NCBI RefSeq assembly: GCF_000513115.1
Contig: NZ_BAUU01000014.1
Location: 62,001 to 126,000, forward strand
Direction: 5' to 3'
Source of the DNA: Halalkalibacter hemicellulosilyticusJCM 9152
GTDB lineage: Bacteria > Bacillota > Bacilli > Bacillales > Bacillaceae_D
Length of the DNA stretch: 64,000 bases
Part shown: in pieces, positions 52,629-60,786 of the stretch
Position numbering within the stretch: position 1 is the first letter of the stretch
Layout of the letters: each line of letters opens with the position of its first letter
Position numbers and translations under genes: made by a program
Notes under the pieces: generated by a model
Database searches by the model: none
Told to the model about the DNA's origin: nothing
Seen by the model: only the letters and a program-made list of their open reading frames with translations

Positions 52629-53381
52629 TCATTCACCTCTCGTTTCAGTTAAAAGAGCTCGGACGTCATCCATTTGTTTTTGAGAAAAAATCGAAATGTC
52701 ATGCTCTTTATAACGGTTAATGGAGGAGGGTTTCTGAATAATTGATGAAAGATTATTTATGGATTTGTTCGGTTCAATATTTAAAAACGAAATGATTTTG
52801 TTTAATTCCTCTTTAGGGTGCTCACATAATGATTCAAATTGAATCATCATATATCGGCCTTTTAGTTGAGTTTGACTTATATTTATGGCACGTCTGTTTG
52901 CTTTAATCCAATATTCGAGAGAGTACTGAACAAGTTCAGTTTTATTTTGAGGTTTTGCTATTTGATAAAAAGCTCCCCATCTTTTTAATTGTTCCTTATT
53001 ACCACTAAAAGCCATGTCTAATCCGTTTCTTATAACGTGAATGTACCTTAATTCTGTAAAGTGATTAATTAAAAATGGTAAATAAATATGAGTGATGGGA
53101 TTCTTCCAGCCCCAGCCGACTGTAGTTCTCTTTTGAGCCTGATGTAACATTTCTTTTTCAAATCGTTGCAAACGTGTATAAATTGCTTTTTTGTTTGTTT
53201 TTATATTTTTCATAAACCAATCTGGATGTCTAAAATAAGAAGCGAATTTTAAATTGTCATTTGCTTTGTTTAATGGACCTAAATAATATCCTAGCTCTTT
53301 CAAAATTTCTGCTACAACTCTAGTTCCGCTTCCACCTACACCTCCAATAATAACAGGCGAAACAGTTTTATTCGAATTCAT
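52629..53381 (-). CDS. Sulfotransferase-family protein 4
   Basis: A 250-residue protein of another sulfotransferase subgroup. GGVGGSGTRVVAEILKELGY at 13-32 is the P-loop, WGWKNPITHIYLPFL follows, and the phosphate-binding region YIHVIRNGLDMAFSGNKEQ has the conserved Arg. GGGGAGG lies upstream of paired ATG codons. It is the first of three sulfotransferase genes in a row on the minus strand (52629, 51961, 51231) after two CgeB-like genes. Confidence 0.8.
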   Translation of the reverse strand: MNSNKTVSPVIIGGVGGSGTRVVAEILKELGYYLGPLNKANDNLKFASYFRHPDWFMKNIKTNKKAIYTRLQRFEKEMLHQAQKRTTVGWGWKNPITHIYLPFLINHFTELRYIHVIRNGLDMAFSGNKEQLKRWGAFYQIAKPQNKTELVQYSLEYWIKANRRAINISQTQLKGRYMMIQFESLCEHPKEELNKIISFLNIEPNKSINNLSSIIQKPSSINRYKEHDISIFSQKQMDDVRALLTETRGE

Positions 53382-53415
53382 CATTTCCTCCCCTTTTAAT
53401 AAGAGACTTTTTCCC

Positions 53416-54393
53416 TTACGTTATAAATGATTGCAATCGGTCAAGTATCGATTCAAGGCGAATCGTATACGTATGGTTAAAAAGTGTTCGCTTATATGCT
53501 TTTTGAGCGATATGCTGTCGTTCTTCAGAATGTTCCAAGTAATATAAAATGTGTTCCCGTAATTCCTCTTTATGATTAAAACAAATGATTTCGTCGTTAA
53601 TCTTATAATAAGCTTCTAATTCTTCTAAATAAGCGGTCAGTTGAAAAGCTTGACAAGCTGCAATGTCAAAAGTGCGATTGTTTGGAGTGATAGCATTTAC
53701 TTTTTGTTTGTTTAATCCTACATCATTAATAGGGCGGTTTAAATTTAAAACAATTTTTGCACCGTTGTAATATTTTGCTACTTCGTTTGGTGGGAGTGTC
53801 TGGTTCATGATACTATTTTTCAAAGTTGTGTAGTTTTTTAGCTGTTCCCATTTAGGACCAATGATGATTGTGTTTTTTTCTTGAAGTAAGTCAGCTAATG
53901 AATCGATAATAGCGAGTCTGTTTTTATAAGGAGTCCCGATAAAGCAAATATCCGAGACGTATTTATCACTTACTTTCATTGGATAATATTCTTGTTCGTT
54001 CGTTGCTAATGGACCATGGATGGCTCTCAAATTGTTTTTTTTATAAACGGAAAGACAGTTTTTCTCCTGTGTAATGACAAAGTCATATGGTTTGCATTTC
54101 AAGACATGTTTATCTATTCTGTGAGGGTCATCGACAACCCATCTTCCTATTGGGATCCGTAATTTTTTAAAAGCTGATAAATAAGCTGTTGGAAGTGGTG
54201 CTCGAAAAATAATGATAACGTCGGGTTTGAATTTCTTAACTTTTGCAAGGAGACTTTGAATACTTTCTTTCTCTTTTGAAACGATATTTATTTTGTGTGT
54301 AGCCTTTTTATTAATGTTTTCATAAGCACGAGACATATTAAAGTCAAGGTTTGATAATGAATCAACACCTGAAGTAATATGGATGACTCTCAT
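53416..54393 (-). CDS. CgeB-like glycosyltransferase 2
   Basis: A 325-residue member of the CgeB family. WVVDDPHRIDKHVLKCKPYD, DICFIGTPYKNRLAIIDSL, YYNGAKIVLNLNRPINDVG and NNRTFDIAACQAFQLTAYL line up with the other three. AAAGGAG precedes the ATG. Lysine-rich with low GC, as are its neighbours. No gene-specific donor or acceptor can be read. Lies between a CgeB-like gene and a sulfotransferase gene, all on the minus strand. Confidence 0.84.
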   Translation of the reverse strand: MRVIHITSGVDSLSNLDFNMSRAYENINKKATHKINIVSKEKESIQSLLAKVKKFKPDVIIIFRAPLPTAYLSAFKKLRIPIGRWVVDDPHRIDKHVLKCKPYDFVITQEKNCLSVYKKNNLRAIHGPLATNEQEYYPMKVSDKYVSDICFIGTPYKNRLAIIDSLADLLQEKNTIIIGPKWEQLKNYTTLKNSIMNQTLPPNEVAKYYNGAKIVLNLNRPINDVGLNKQKVNAITPNNRTFDIAACQAFQLTAYLEELEAYYKINDEIICFNHKEELREHILYYLEHSEERQHIAQKAYKRTLFNHTYTIRLESILDRLQSFIT

Positions 54394-54405
54394 ACAAACA
54401 CTCCT

Positions 54406-55404
54406 TTATTGAACGGGTCTAATGATAGTTAATTCATCAGTGAATGAATTTAAAAGTGTTTCTACTCTTTGTTTATACGTATGGCATTGTAATGTCCGAA
54501 TAAAGCCATTTTTTGCAATCAGCTCGCGTTTCTTCTTATTCTGTATAAAATAGTTGATCTTATCTGTTAAATCACGAGCATCATGAAATGAAACAATCTC
54601 TTTATTTAAGTCAAAATAATCTGTTAAACCTTCACGATAGGATACAAGTTGAAACGATTTAGAGGCACAAATATCGAATGTACGGTTATTTGGTGTTAAA
54701 GCTTTTAATTGATATGGATTTTTATTAAGGTCATTATCACTTCTATGAAGATTTAGTACGATTTTTGATTGATTGTAGATTTTGCATACATCTTTTGGCT
54801 TCATGAACATAGATTTGATCTGATGCTGGAATCTTTTATATTGTCTTAATTGATTCCATCCCTTTCCTATTAAAATGAAAGTATGGCTATGCTGTCTTTT
54901 TAGTAATGAATCAAAGAAGGATAGTCTGCTAGGTGTTGCATTCCCTATAAATGAGAAATCATAGCATTTGTTAACGTTTGGAATTGGATAATAGTTTTGT
55001 TCATTTACTCCTAAAGGAAAGTGGAAGGCGTGGATATTTAACTGTTTCTTATAAAAAGGTACACATGAAGATTCTTCCGTTATAATAAAATCATATTGTT
55101 TTGCCTTATCGTAATAATCAGATATGCGATAAGGGTCATTTACTACCCATAATCCGATAGGGACATTCATGTGCTTAACATATTCCAAAGCCGGGTGAGT
55201 ATCTTGGCCAAAAATAACGATTATAGTTGGATGAAATGTTTTTAATTTCTTTTCTAATGCTTCCAATGATTCTTTAAGAAGTGAATGAGTTTGAAAGCGA
55301 AAACCTTTTCGTGAGTCTTCTAAATGTTTAAAGGCGAGAGTAAGACTTGGAGTTAAATCTGATAAGGTTTTTTTCCCTGATGAAATATATAATAGACGAT
55401 TCAT
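54406..55404 (-). CDS. CgeB-like glycosyltransferase 3
   Basis: A 332-residue CgeB-family protein. WVVNDPYRISDYYDKAKQYD, DFSFIGNATPSRLSFFDSLL, YNQSKIVLNLHRSDNDLN and NNRTFDICASKSFQLVSY align with the paralogues. GAGGTGAGATC selects the ATG at 55404; the longer frame to 55437 overlaps the upstream gene without a ribosome site. Spaced 26 bases from the sulfotransferase gene upstream and 12 from the next CgeB-like gene. Confidence 0.84.
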   Translation of the reverse strand: MNRLLYISSGKKTLSDLTPSLTLAFKHLEDSRKGFRFQTHSLLKESLEALEKKLKTFHPTIIVIFGQDTHPALEYVKHMNVPIGLWVVNDPYRISDYYDKAKQYDFIITEESSCVPFYKKQLNIHAFHFPLGVNEQNYYPIPNVNKCYDFSFIGNATPSRLSFFDSLLKRQHSHTFILIGKGWNQLRQYKRFQHQIKSMFMKPKDVCKIYNQSKIVLNLHRSDNDLNKNPYQLKALTPNNRTFDICASKSFQLVSYREGLTDYFDLNKEIVSFHDARDLTDKINYFIQNKKKRELIAKNGFIRTLQCHTYKQRVETLLNSFTDELTIIRPVQ

Positions 55405-55430
55405 GATCTCACCTCGATTACGAACGTATT

Positions 55431-56198
55431 TTACCAATTGTAATGTGGACCTATTATATTTATTAACTCCTCGTTATAAGGCTTGTAAAAAGATTCAAGT
55501 TCATTTTTTGTTTTAGGGTTCATTTGAATGGAAGTCATGCTATATTGAAATCGTTTGTAGTTATCTAAGTTCCAATCATGGACCCCAAGAAAGTTCAAAA
55601 CGAGTTTATAACTAGACTGTGGATCTCTAAAAAAATCCTCACTTTTAATGATATGAATTTGTTCAAACGGATAATACTGTAACCACCTATTTAATTGTTG
55701 ACTATAAATGCCCCGTTCTACAAAATCGACCCACTTACTTTTGTTCGTGTCGGGCGATTGAATGGCACTTAAGGAAGAATGGATAATGTCATCAAACGTG
55801 TATTTTTCTCGATGATTCCTCATGTACAATCTTTTCTTATCCTTTTCATATTCCATCTTATATTGAGAAAATGCTCGTTCTACTGGATTTCGTAAAAGAA
55901 TAATAAGTTTAATTTGAGGAAAGTGTTTGAACACTCTTGCGGGCACAATTTCTTTGTATAAATAACGGGGAGTTGCCTCTCCAGCTATCTTGTTTGATGA
56001 GTCAATGAATTGTGAATTGTACCATGAAATCCCCTTTTTATAACGATTTGTATCAAAAAAGTGTATTTCTTTTCTTGATTTGGTCGGATTAATTTGTGGA
56101 TGCTGAATTAAATAATTGTAAAGTGAAGTTGTACCACATTTCTGAGCACCGATAATTAAAAATGTTGGACCAGGTTTGTTCGTAGTGGAAGAGGTCAT
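55431..56198 (-). CDS. Sulfotransferase-family protein 5 (Sulfotransfer_1 type)
   Basis: A 255-residue protein. FLIIGAQKCGTTSLYNYL at 13-30 is the PAPS loop, SRKEIHFFD follows, GEATPRYLYKEIVPARVF is next, and LLRNPVERAFSQYKMEYE holds the 3-prime-phosphate residues. It is the closest paralogue of the protein at 51231. GAGAGGTAA selects the start at 56198. It is the first gene of a six-gene minus-strand run of sulfotransferase and CgeB-like genes. Confidence 0.85.
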   Translation of the reverse strand: MTSSTTNKPGPTFLIIGAQKCGTTSLYNYLIQHPQINPTKSRKEIHFFDTNRYKKGISWYNSQFIDSSNKIAGEATPRYLYKEIVPARVFKHFPQIKLIILLRNPVERAFSQYKMEYEKDKKRLYMRNHREKYTFDDIIHSSLSAIQSPDTNKSKWVDFVERGIYSQQLNRWLQYYPFEQIHIIKSEDFFRDPQSSYKLVLNFLGVHDWNLDNYKRFQYSMTSIQMNPKTKNELESFYKPYNEELINIIGPHYNW

Positions 56199-56389
56199 AG
56201 GCAAATTACCTCTCTTTCTCATGAATATGAGTATAAATATTATCTATATAATAAGCCTTGATATATAATTACGTATGTAAATGTAAAAGTAAATGTTCAC
56301 TAATCAGTTATACGTTTAGGCCTATTTTTATAGCAAGATGTTTAACGAAACATAAATTATTAAGATGATAGTGATTGGAGGATGGACCA

Positions 56390-57190
56390 TTGGATTTAAA
56401 AAAAGCCATACAAACAAAATTTGATTTACACATGCATACAACAGCCTCAGATGGCGAATATAGCCCTACTGAAATTGTTAAAAAAGCTTATAAATGTGGG
56501 CTTGAAACGATTGCGATTACTGATCATGACACGTTAGCTGGTATTACTGAGGCGAAGAAGGCTGCAGAAAAGTATAGAATGAATGTGATTTCTGCCGTTG
56601 AATTAAGTACGAAATATGATGGGGTAAGTGTCGATGTGCTTGGTTACAATATTCGTCCAACAGAAGCACTTGAGGAAACATTAGTACAGCTAAGAGAAGG
56701 TCGAGTGGATCGAGCGAAGCGAATTATTAAGAAATTTAACGAAATTGGCTTTTCGATTTCGATGGAAGATGTCCTTGAGTTCAGTGAAAATGGTGTGATT
56801 GCACGTCCACATATTGCTAAAGTGGTCGTTAAAAAAGGATATGTAAAAGATTATCAAACGGTCTTTGATGATTATTTAGCAGATGGTAAGCCTTGTGCAT
56901 TGCCCAAAAAAGTGTTAACTCCTGAGCAAGGAATTGAGCTCATTCATCAAGCTGGCGGAAGTGCTGTACTTGCCCATCCAGTTTATTTAGATATTGATGT
57001 AGTAAAGGAGCTTCTTCGGTTTTCTTTTGATGGAATCGAAGTGTGGCATCGAAATCATCTAGCAGAACATCGTCAATTATTTAAGCAGTTGGCAAAAGAA
57101 TTTCGGTTATTAATGACAGGAGGTTCTGATTTTCATACAGATGAGCATAAATTAGGCGAATTCGGTTTTTCAGAAGATGAAATCCATTGA
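56390..57190 (+). CDS. PHP-domain phosphoesterase (YciV/TrpH type)
   Basis: A 266-residue metal-dependent phosphoesterase. DLHMHTTASDGEYSPTEIV, ITDHDTLAGI, SAVELSTKYDGVSVDVLGY, ARPHIAKVVVKKGY, LAHPVYLD and GGSDFHTDEHKLGEFG hold the PHP metal ligands. Relatives hydrolyse 3-prime,5-prime-bisphosphonucleotides such as PAP, the product of PAPS-using sulfotransferases, or trim RNA ends. A PAP phosphatase among five sulfotransferase genes would make sense, but this is inference. The TTG start follows GGAGG eight bases upstream. Confidence 0.87.
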   Translation: MDLKKAIQTKFDLHMHTTASDGEYSPTEIVKKAYKCGLETIAITDHDTLAGITEAKKAAEKYRMNVISAVELSTKYDGVSVDVLGYNIRPTEALEETLVQLREGRVDRAKRIIKKFNEIGFSISMEDVLEFSENGVIARPHIAKVVVKKGYVKDYQTVFDDYLADGKPCALPKKVLTPEQGIELIHQAGGSAVLAHPVYLDIDVVKELLRFSFDGIEVWHRNHLAEHRQLFKQLAKEFRLLMTGGSDFHTDEHKLGEFGFSEDEIH

Positions 57191-57338
57191 TCTCTTAAAA
57201 AATGAACAAAACATCTAATTATATAAATTTGTGTTCAAGTCTAGGAAGTATGTCCACTCTTAATCATCATTCCTGAATATGTAAATAGTAAGTCGGTTTA
57301 TATTAACAATCGATCAAATGATTTTAAGGAGTGATTAG

Positions 57339-58175
57339 ATGGGTTTTTATCAAAATGAGTTCGTGAAAGGAGAACGTGGTTTTGTTCAAGTTCCGAAGCA
57401 ACAAAAGAAAAGCAGCCAGCCTTCCCACTCATGTGATGTAGGTAAGAAATGTCCGCCAGCAAAACCAAGTCCGAAGGCTAAAGTGACACAAGTGGATTCA
57501 CAAGCAGTTGAACTTGGCTTAGATGGGAATGTTCTAAATGTTCCTGTTATTGATGCGCCTGTTGCATTAGCTGAAGTTGAGTTAACAGCAAATGTTGAAG
57601 CTTGCTTTACGTTGCCTACTTTTGCAACAGAAATTAAAAACATTCGTAAAAATGTTTCGTTAAAGCAATGTAGAGCAGTTCCGTCTCTTGCGGGACCTGG
57701 TTTCGTTAGCTTATTTATAACAGGTGTCATTCATAAAAATATTCAATATTCAGATGGCAGTGGCTTTATTAGAGACTTTGCGATTGATGTTCCATTTAGT
57801 TCAAATCAAACGATAGCTCTTATTAATCCAAGAGATCCTTCGCTTATTAGTGTGAAGAGTTCCGTTGCTGAACGTCGTGAGTTAGCCAAGGATGGACACG
57901 GTGCTGACCGTTGTACGCATTCTCAAATCAATTTTGAATTTTTTAATGAGCCGATTAAATGTAAGTTATTGGCCTCCTTTATTAACGAAATAGATTTATT
58001 AAAGGATTTCAATAAACATGGTCAATTCCGTTCTATAACGGAAAAAATGGAAGTACTTCTATTCCTCAAATTAACACAAACACAGCAAGTCGCATTAGCT
58101 GAAACGAATAATAATGCTGAGTCAGCTACGATTCGCTCACGTATTGAACAGCTTCGGCAGCAAACAGATTCTTAA
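57339..58175 (+). CDS. Probable spore coat protein with SPOCS-like beta domain
   Basis: A 278-residue protein. A basic N-terminus with SHSCDVGKKCPPAK is followed by a beta-rich domain (NVLNVPVIDAPVALAEVELT, CFTLPTFATEIKNIRKNVSL, FVSLFITGVIHKNIQY, DFAIDVPF) resembling the SPOCS/DUF3794-type domain of spore coat assembly proteins. The C-terminus is helical. No signal peptide. AAGGAG precedes the ATG. It lies at the end of the glycan block, next to a CgeB-like gene, and could be a carrier of the glycan. The family call is tentative. Confidence 0.7.
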   Translation: MGFYQNEFVKGERGFVQVPKQQKKSSQPSHSCDVGKKCPPAKPSPKAKVTQVDSQAVELGLDGNVLNVPVIDAPVALAEVELTANVEACFTLPTFATEIKNIRKNVSLKQCRAVPSLAGPGFVSLFITGVIHKNIQYSDGSGFIRDFAIDVPFSSNQTIALINPRDPSLISVKSSVAERRELAKDGHGADRCTHSQINFEFFNEPIKCKLLASFINEIDLLKDFNKHGQFRSITEKMEVLLFLKLTQTQQVALAETNNNAESATIRSRIEQLRQQTDS

Positions 58176-58187
58176 TTTAAGAGGACC

Positions 58188-58230
58188 GAAAGAGTTTGAA
58201 TTGATTAAGCTTCATTGTTCAAACTCTTTC
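58188..58230. terminator. Two-way terminator, coat gene and CgeB-like gene
   Basis: GAAAGAGTTTGAA (58188-58200) and TTCAAACTCTTTC (58218-58230) form a perfect 13-bp stem. It overlaps the last codons of the minus-strand gene. Confidence 0.85.
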
Positions 58231-59194
58231 TTTGTGGTTGCATAACAAGTGTGATCATTTGTTTAAGTCTGCATTGAATGGTATGGTCAGTCAGTACGCG
58301 CTTTCTAGCATTTTTTGCAATTTCCATTCGTTCTTGGCCATGTTGTAGATAATAGGATATCTTTTGAAGTAAGGCATTTGTAGTATGATAAGAAACGATT
58401 TCTTTATTTAAAGTAAAATGGTCGCTGAGGTCATCTTTATGTTCAATTAATTGAAATTGTTGTGCACAGGCTAAGTCAAAAGTACGATTGTTCATACTAT
58501 TGCTATTTATTTTGAGTCGGTTTTTATTTTGTTTTAATTGAGTAGGACGATGAGGATTAAGGTGGATGGATGCTGATTGTAACAATTGATTTACTTTGAT
58601 CGGTGAAATCCATTGATCCAAAATCGTAAGTGATAGATGTTTGTTTTCAGTTAAATACTTTGACCAATTTTTGCCGACAACTAAACACGATACCTTCAAT
58701 GATGCTAATATTTTTTGTATAAGTCTAACTCTGTTTAAATAAGGGTAGCCAATTAACATTAAATCATATTGATTGTTCGAAATTTTATTTGTTGGATAAT
58801 AAACGGATGGGTCCGTTCCTAAAGGGAGAAAATAGACATTTGAATGTCCAGCATCTTCATACACCTTTTTTGCGGCGGAATCAATCGTGAAAACATAGTC
58901 AAATTGAAATATTTGTTTGACCGTATGATCGATATAATAGGGATCCTCAGTTAACCAAACGGCCATTGGAATTCTTTTTCTATTTAATGTTTCGATTGTA
59001 TGAGTGCTCAAATTCGAACCCAATAATGTAAGAATAAGATCAGGGGGATCAATGAGACAATCGTTTAATAAATCAACCTCGTTATAAGCATTAGTTTGTT
59101 TGCTGAGACCTAATTCATTTAAAGAGTGAACAATTGCTTGATCTAAATAAGCATAAATTTGCTGAAACCCTGAATGTACATAATATACTTTCAT
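58205..59194 (-). CDS. CgeB-like glycosyltransferase 4
   Basis: A 329-residue CgeB-family protein and the most diverged of the four. WLTEDPYYIDHTVKQIFQFD, DLMLIGYPYLNRVRLIQKIL, LLQSASIHLNPHRPTQL and NNRTFDLACAQQFQLIEHK match the conserved blocks. GAGGTGACA precedes the ATG. It stands alone on the minus strand after the coat-like gene, showing that the glycan genes extend to 59.2 kb. Confidence 0.82.
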   Translation of the reverse strand: MKVYYVHSGFQQIYAYLDQAIVHSLNELGLSKQTNAYNEVDLLNDCLIDPPDLILTLLGSNLSTHTIETLNRKRIPMAVWLTEDPYYIDHTVKQIFQFDYVFTIDSAAKKVYEDAGHSNVYFLPLGTDPSVYYPTNKISNNQYDLMLIGYPYLNRVRLIQKILASLKVSCLVVGKNWSKYLTENKHLSLTILDQWISPIKVNQLLQSASIHLNPHRPTQLKQNKNRLKINSNSMNNRTFDLACAQQFQLIEHKDDLSDHFTLNKEIVSYHTTNALLQKISYYLQHGQERMEIAKNARKRVLTDHTIQCRLKQMITLVMQPQRKSLNNEA

Positions 59195-59224
59195 TCATGT
59201 CACCTCATGAAGGGCAAAGGCTTA

Positions 59225-60652
59225 TTAGAGGAAAAGTAAACCGAATAGAGTTTCGATACTTAATCCGATTACAACTGGGAAGAAGCTCTTGCGAACAAGA
59301 TCTATAACGGAAATTCGGGCAAAGCCGGCAATAGCAATAATCGGTGACCAAGCAACTAACGTTCCACCACCCACCCAAATAGCTCCTACTTGACCGATCG
59401 AGGCTAATGTTGCTGCATCCACTCCAGACGTAGCCGAGAACGCTTCTGCTAATGATCCGATTAGAGGAAGACCTGAGAATCCCGATCCATCTAAACCAGA
59501 AATCATTCCTAATAGCAATATTCCAAATCCTGTAAATAAGGCATTGTCAGGGATGAAGCTTTGACTTGCTTGAACAAGATCAAATAGAAACGTTGGTGAT
59601 GATTCTTCATTAACTCGTAAAATACTTGCTGCATAATTACTACTACCGATAAAGAAAAAACCTGCGACAGGAATAACAAGCCCCATCACTTTGAATGAAT
59701 AAACAAATCCATTAATGAGATGATCACTAACCTCTTGTAATGACTTCTTATAATCACGCACTCCTGCAATTAGTAGAAGTAGAATGATTGCTGTACCTCC
59801 GATTAAAGAGGCGCCCGATCCATCACGCATCGTTGGAACAACTGATGTAAACGTAGCTAAAATGACGTAAATGACGATAGCTAAAAAGGTGAGTGGGACA
59901 ATAAATGCAAACCACTTACTATGGGGTCCTTTTTTAATAATGAGATGATCATCATCAACCTTTGCTCCTTTTTCTCCTGTTTTCTCCCATATGATCAGAT
60001 TCTCGTTTGATGGAGCTACAATGTTCTTTCTCGTAACCAAGTAAACAATTGTCAAAGCGATTGCACCAGTAATTAAAGAGAGTATAAGTGATCGATCAGC
60101 GACAACTGTTGCAGAAATGACCGAAGAGGTGGATGCAGATAATCCAGGTGCAACTTGGAGGACAAAATCAGACGATAATGCCATTCCATGCCCCGCTAAG
60201 GAAACAGCAATTGCGGTAGCAAGTGGTGGTAACCCTGAGCGGATTGCTACAGGTATTAGAAGAGCACCTATTAGAGGGACTGCAGGAGCTGGCCAGAAGA
60301 AAAGGGAAAGAGCGTACGTAACAAATACGATAATCCAAAAAGACCAATGCCCATTGTTCATAATCTTTTGAAAAGGGACAATCATTTGTTCGTCTGAACC
60401 GATTGATTTTAATGCTTGAAGAAGTGAGGTCATAATCGCAATAATTAAGAATATATGAAACAATTCTCGTGCGGCTGTTAAGTTGGCATTGAAAATAACA
60501 TGAATGCCATCAAGAAATGACTGACTATAAACAACGCCAATAATAAAAGTCATCAGTAATGCTGGAACGACTACATTTTGGCGAAAGAGCATTGTTAAAA
60601 TAATCAAACAGGTACCTATAAAATAAAGCCAATGGGCTAATGTTAATTCCAT
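59225..60652 (-). CDS. Multi-pass membrane transporter, family uncertain
   Basis: A 475-residue protein with 11 to 13 hydrophobic helices. FFWPAPAVPLIGALLIPVAI, AIAVSLAGHGMALSSDFVLQ and the second-half SGLDGSGFSGLPLIGSL are in positions like the two hairpin regions of ion transporter superfamily permeases (GntP, DcuC, CitM-like). A charged cytoplasmic loop is near 215-245. The ribosome site is GGGGGAA. No substrate can be given. It lies 30 bases upstream of the CgeB-like gene on the same strand, perhaps by chance. Confidence 0.68.
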   Translation of the reverse strand: MELTLAHWLYFIGTCLIILTMLFRQNVVVPALLMTFIIGVVYSQSFLDGIHVIFNANLTAARELFHIFLIIAIMTSLLQALKSIGSDEQMIVPFQKIMNNGHWSFWIIVFVTYALSLFFWPAPAVPLIGALLIPVAIRSGLPPLATAIAVSLAGHGMALSSDFVLQVAPGLSASTSSVISATVVADRSLILSLITGAIALTIVYLVTRKNIVAPSNENLIIWEKTGEKGAKVDDDHLIIKKGPHSKWFAFIVPLTFLAIVIYVILATFTSVVPTMRDGSGASLIGGTAIILLLLIAGVRDYKKSLQEVSDHLINGFVYSFKVMGLVIPVAGFFFIGSSNYAASILRVNEESSPTFLFDLVQASQSFIPDNALFTGFGILLLGMISGLDGSGFSGLPLIGSLAEAFSATSGVDAATLASIGQVGAIWVGGGTLVAWSPIIAIAGFARISVIDLVRKSFFPVVIGLSIETLFGLLFL

Positions 60653-60786
60653 TTGATCGTTCCCCCTTCCTACATATAGCTACTGTAGCTTATGAATAAA
60701 AGGTAGGCAGGTGATGAACTTTTTCATGTATACCAATTGTAATGAACAAAGGTGTTGTATCAAGTGTCTGTTTTATTCCTTTAATT

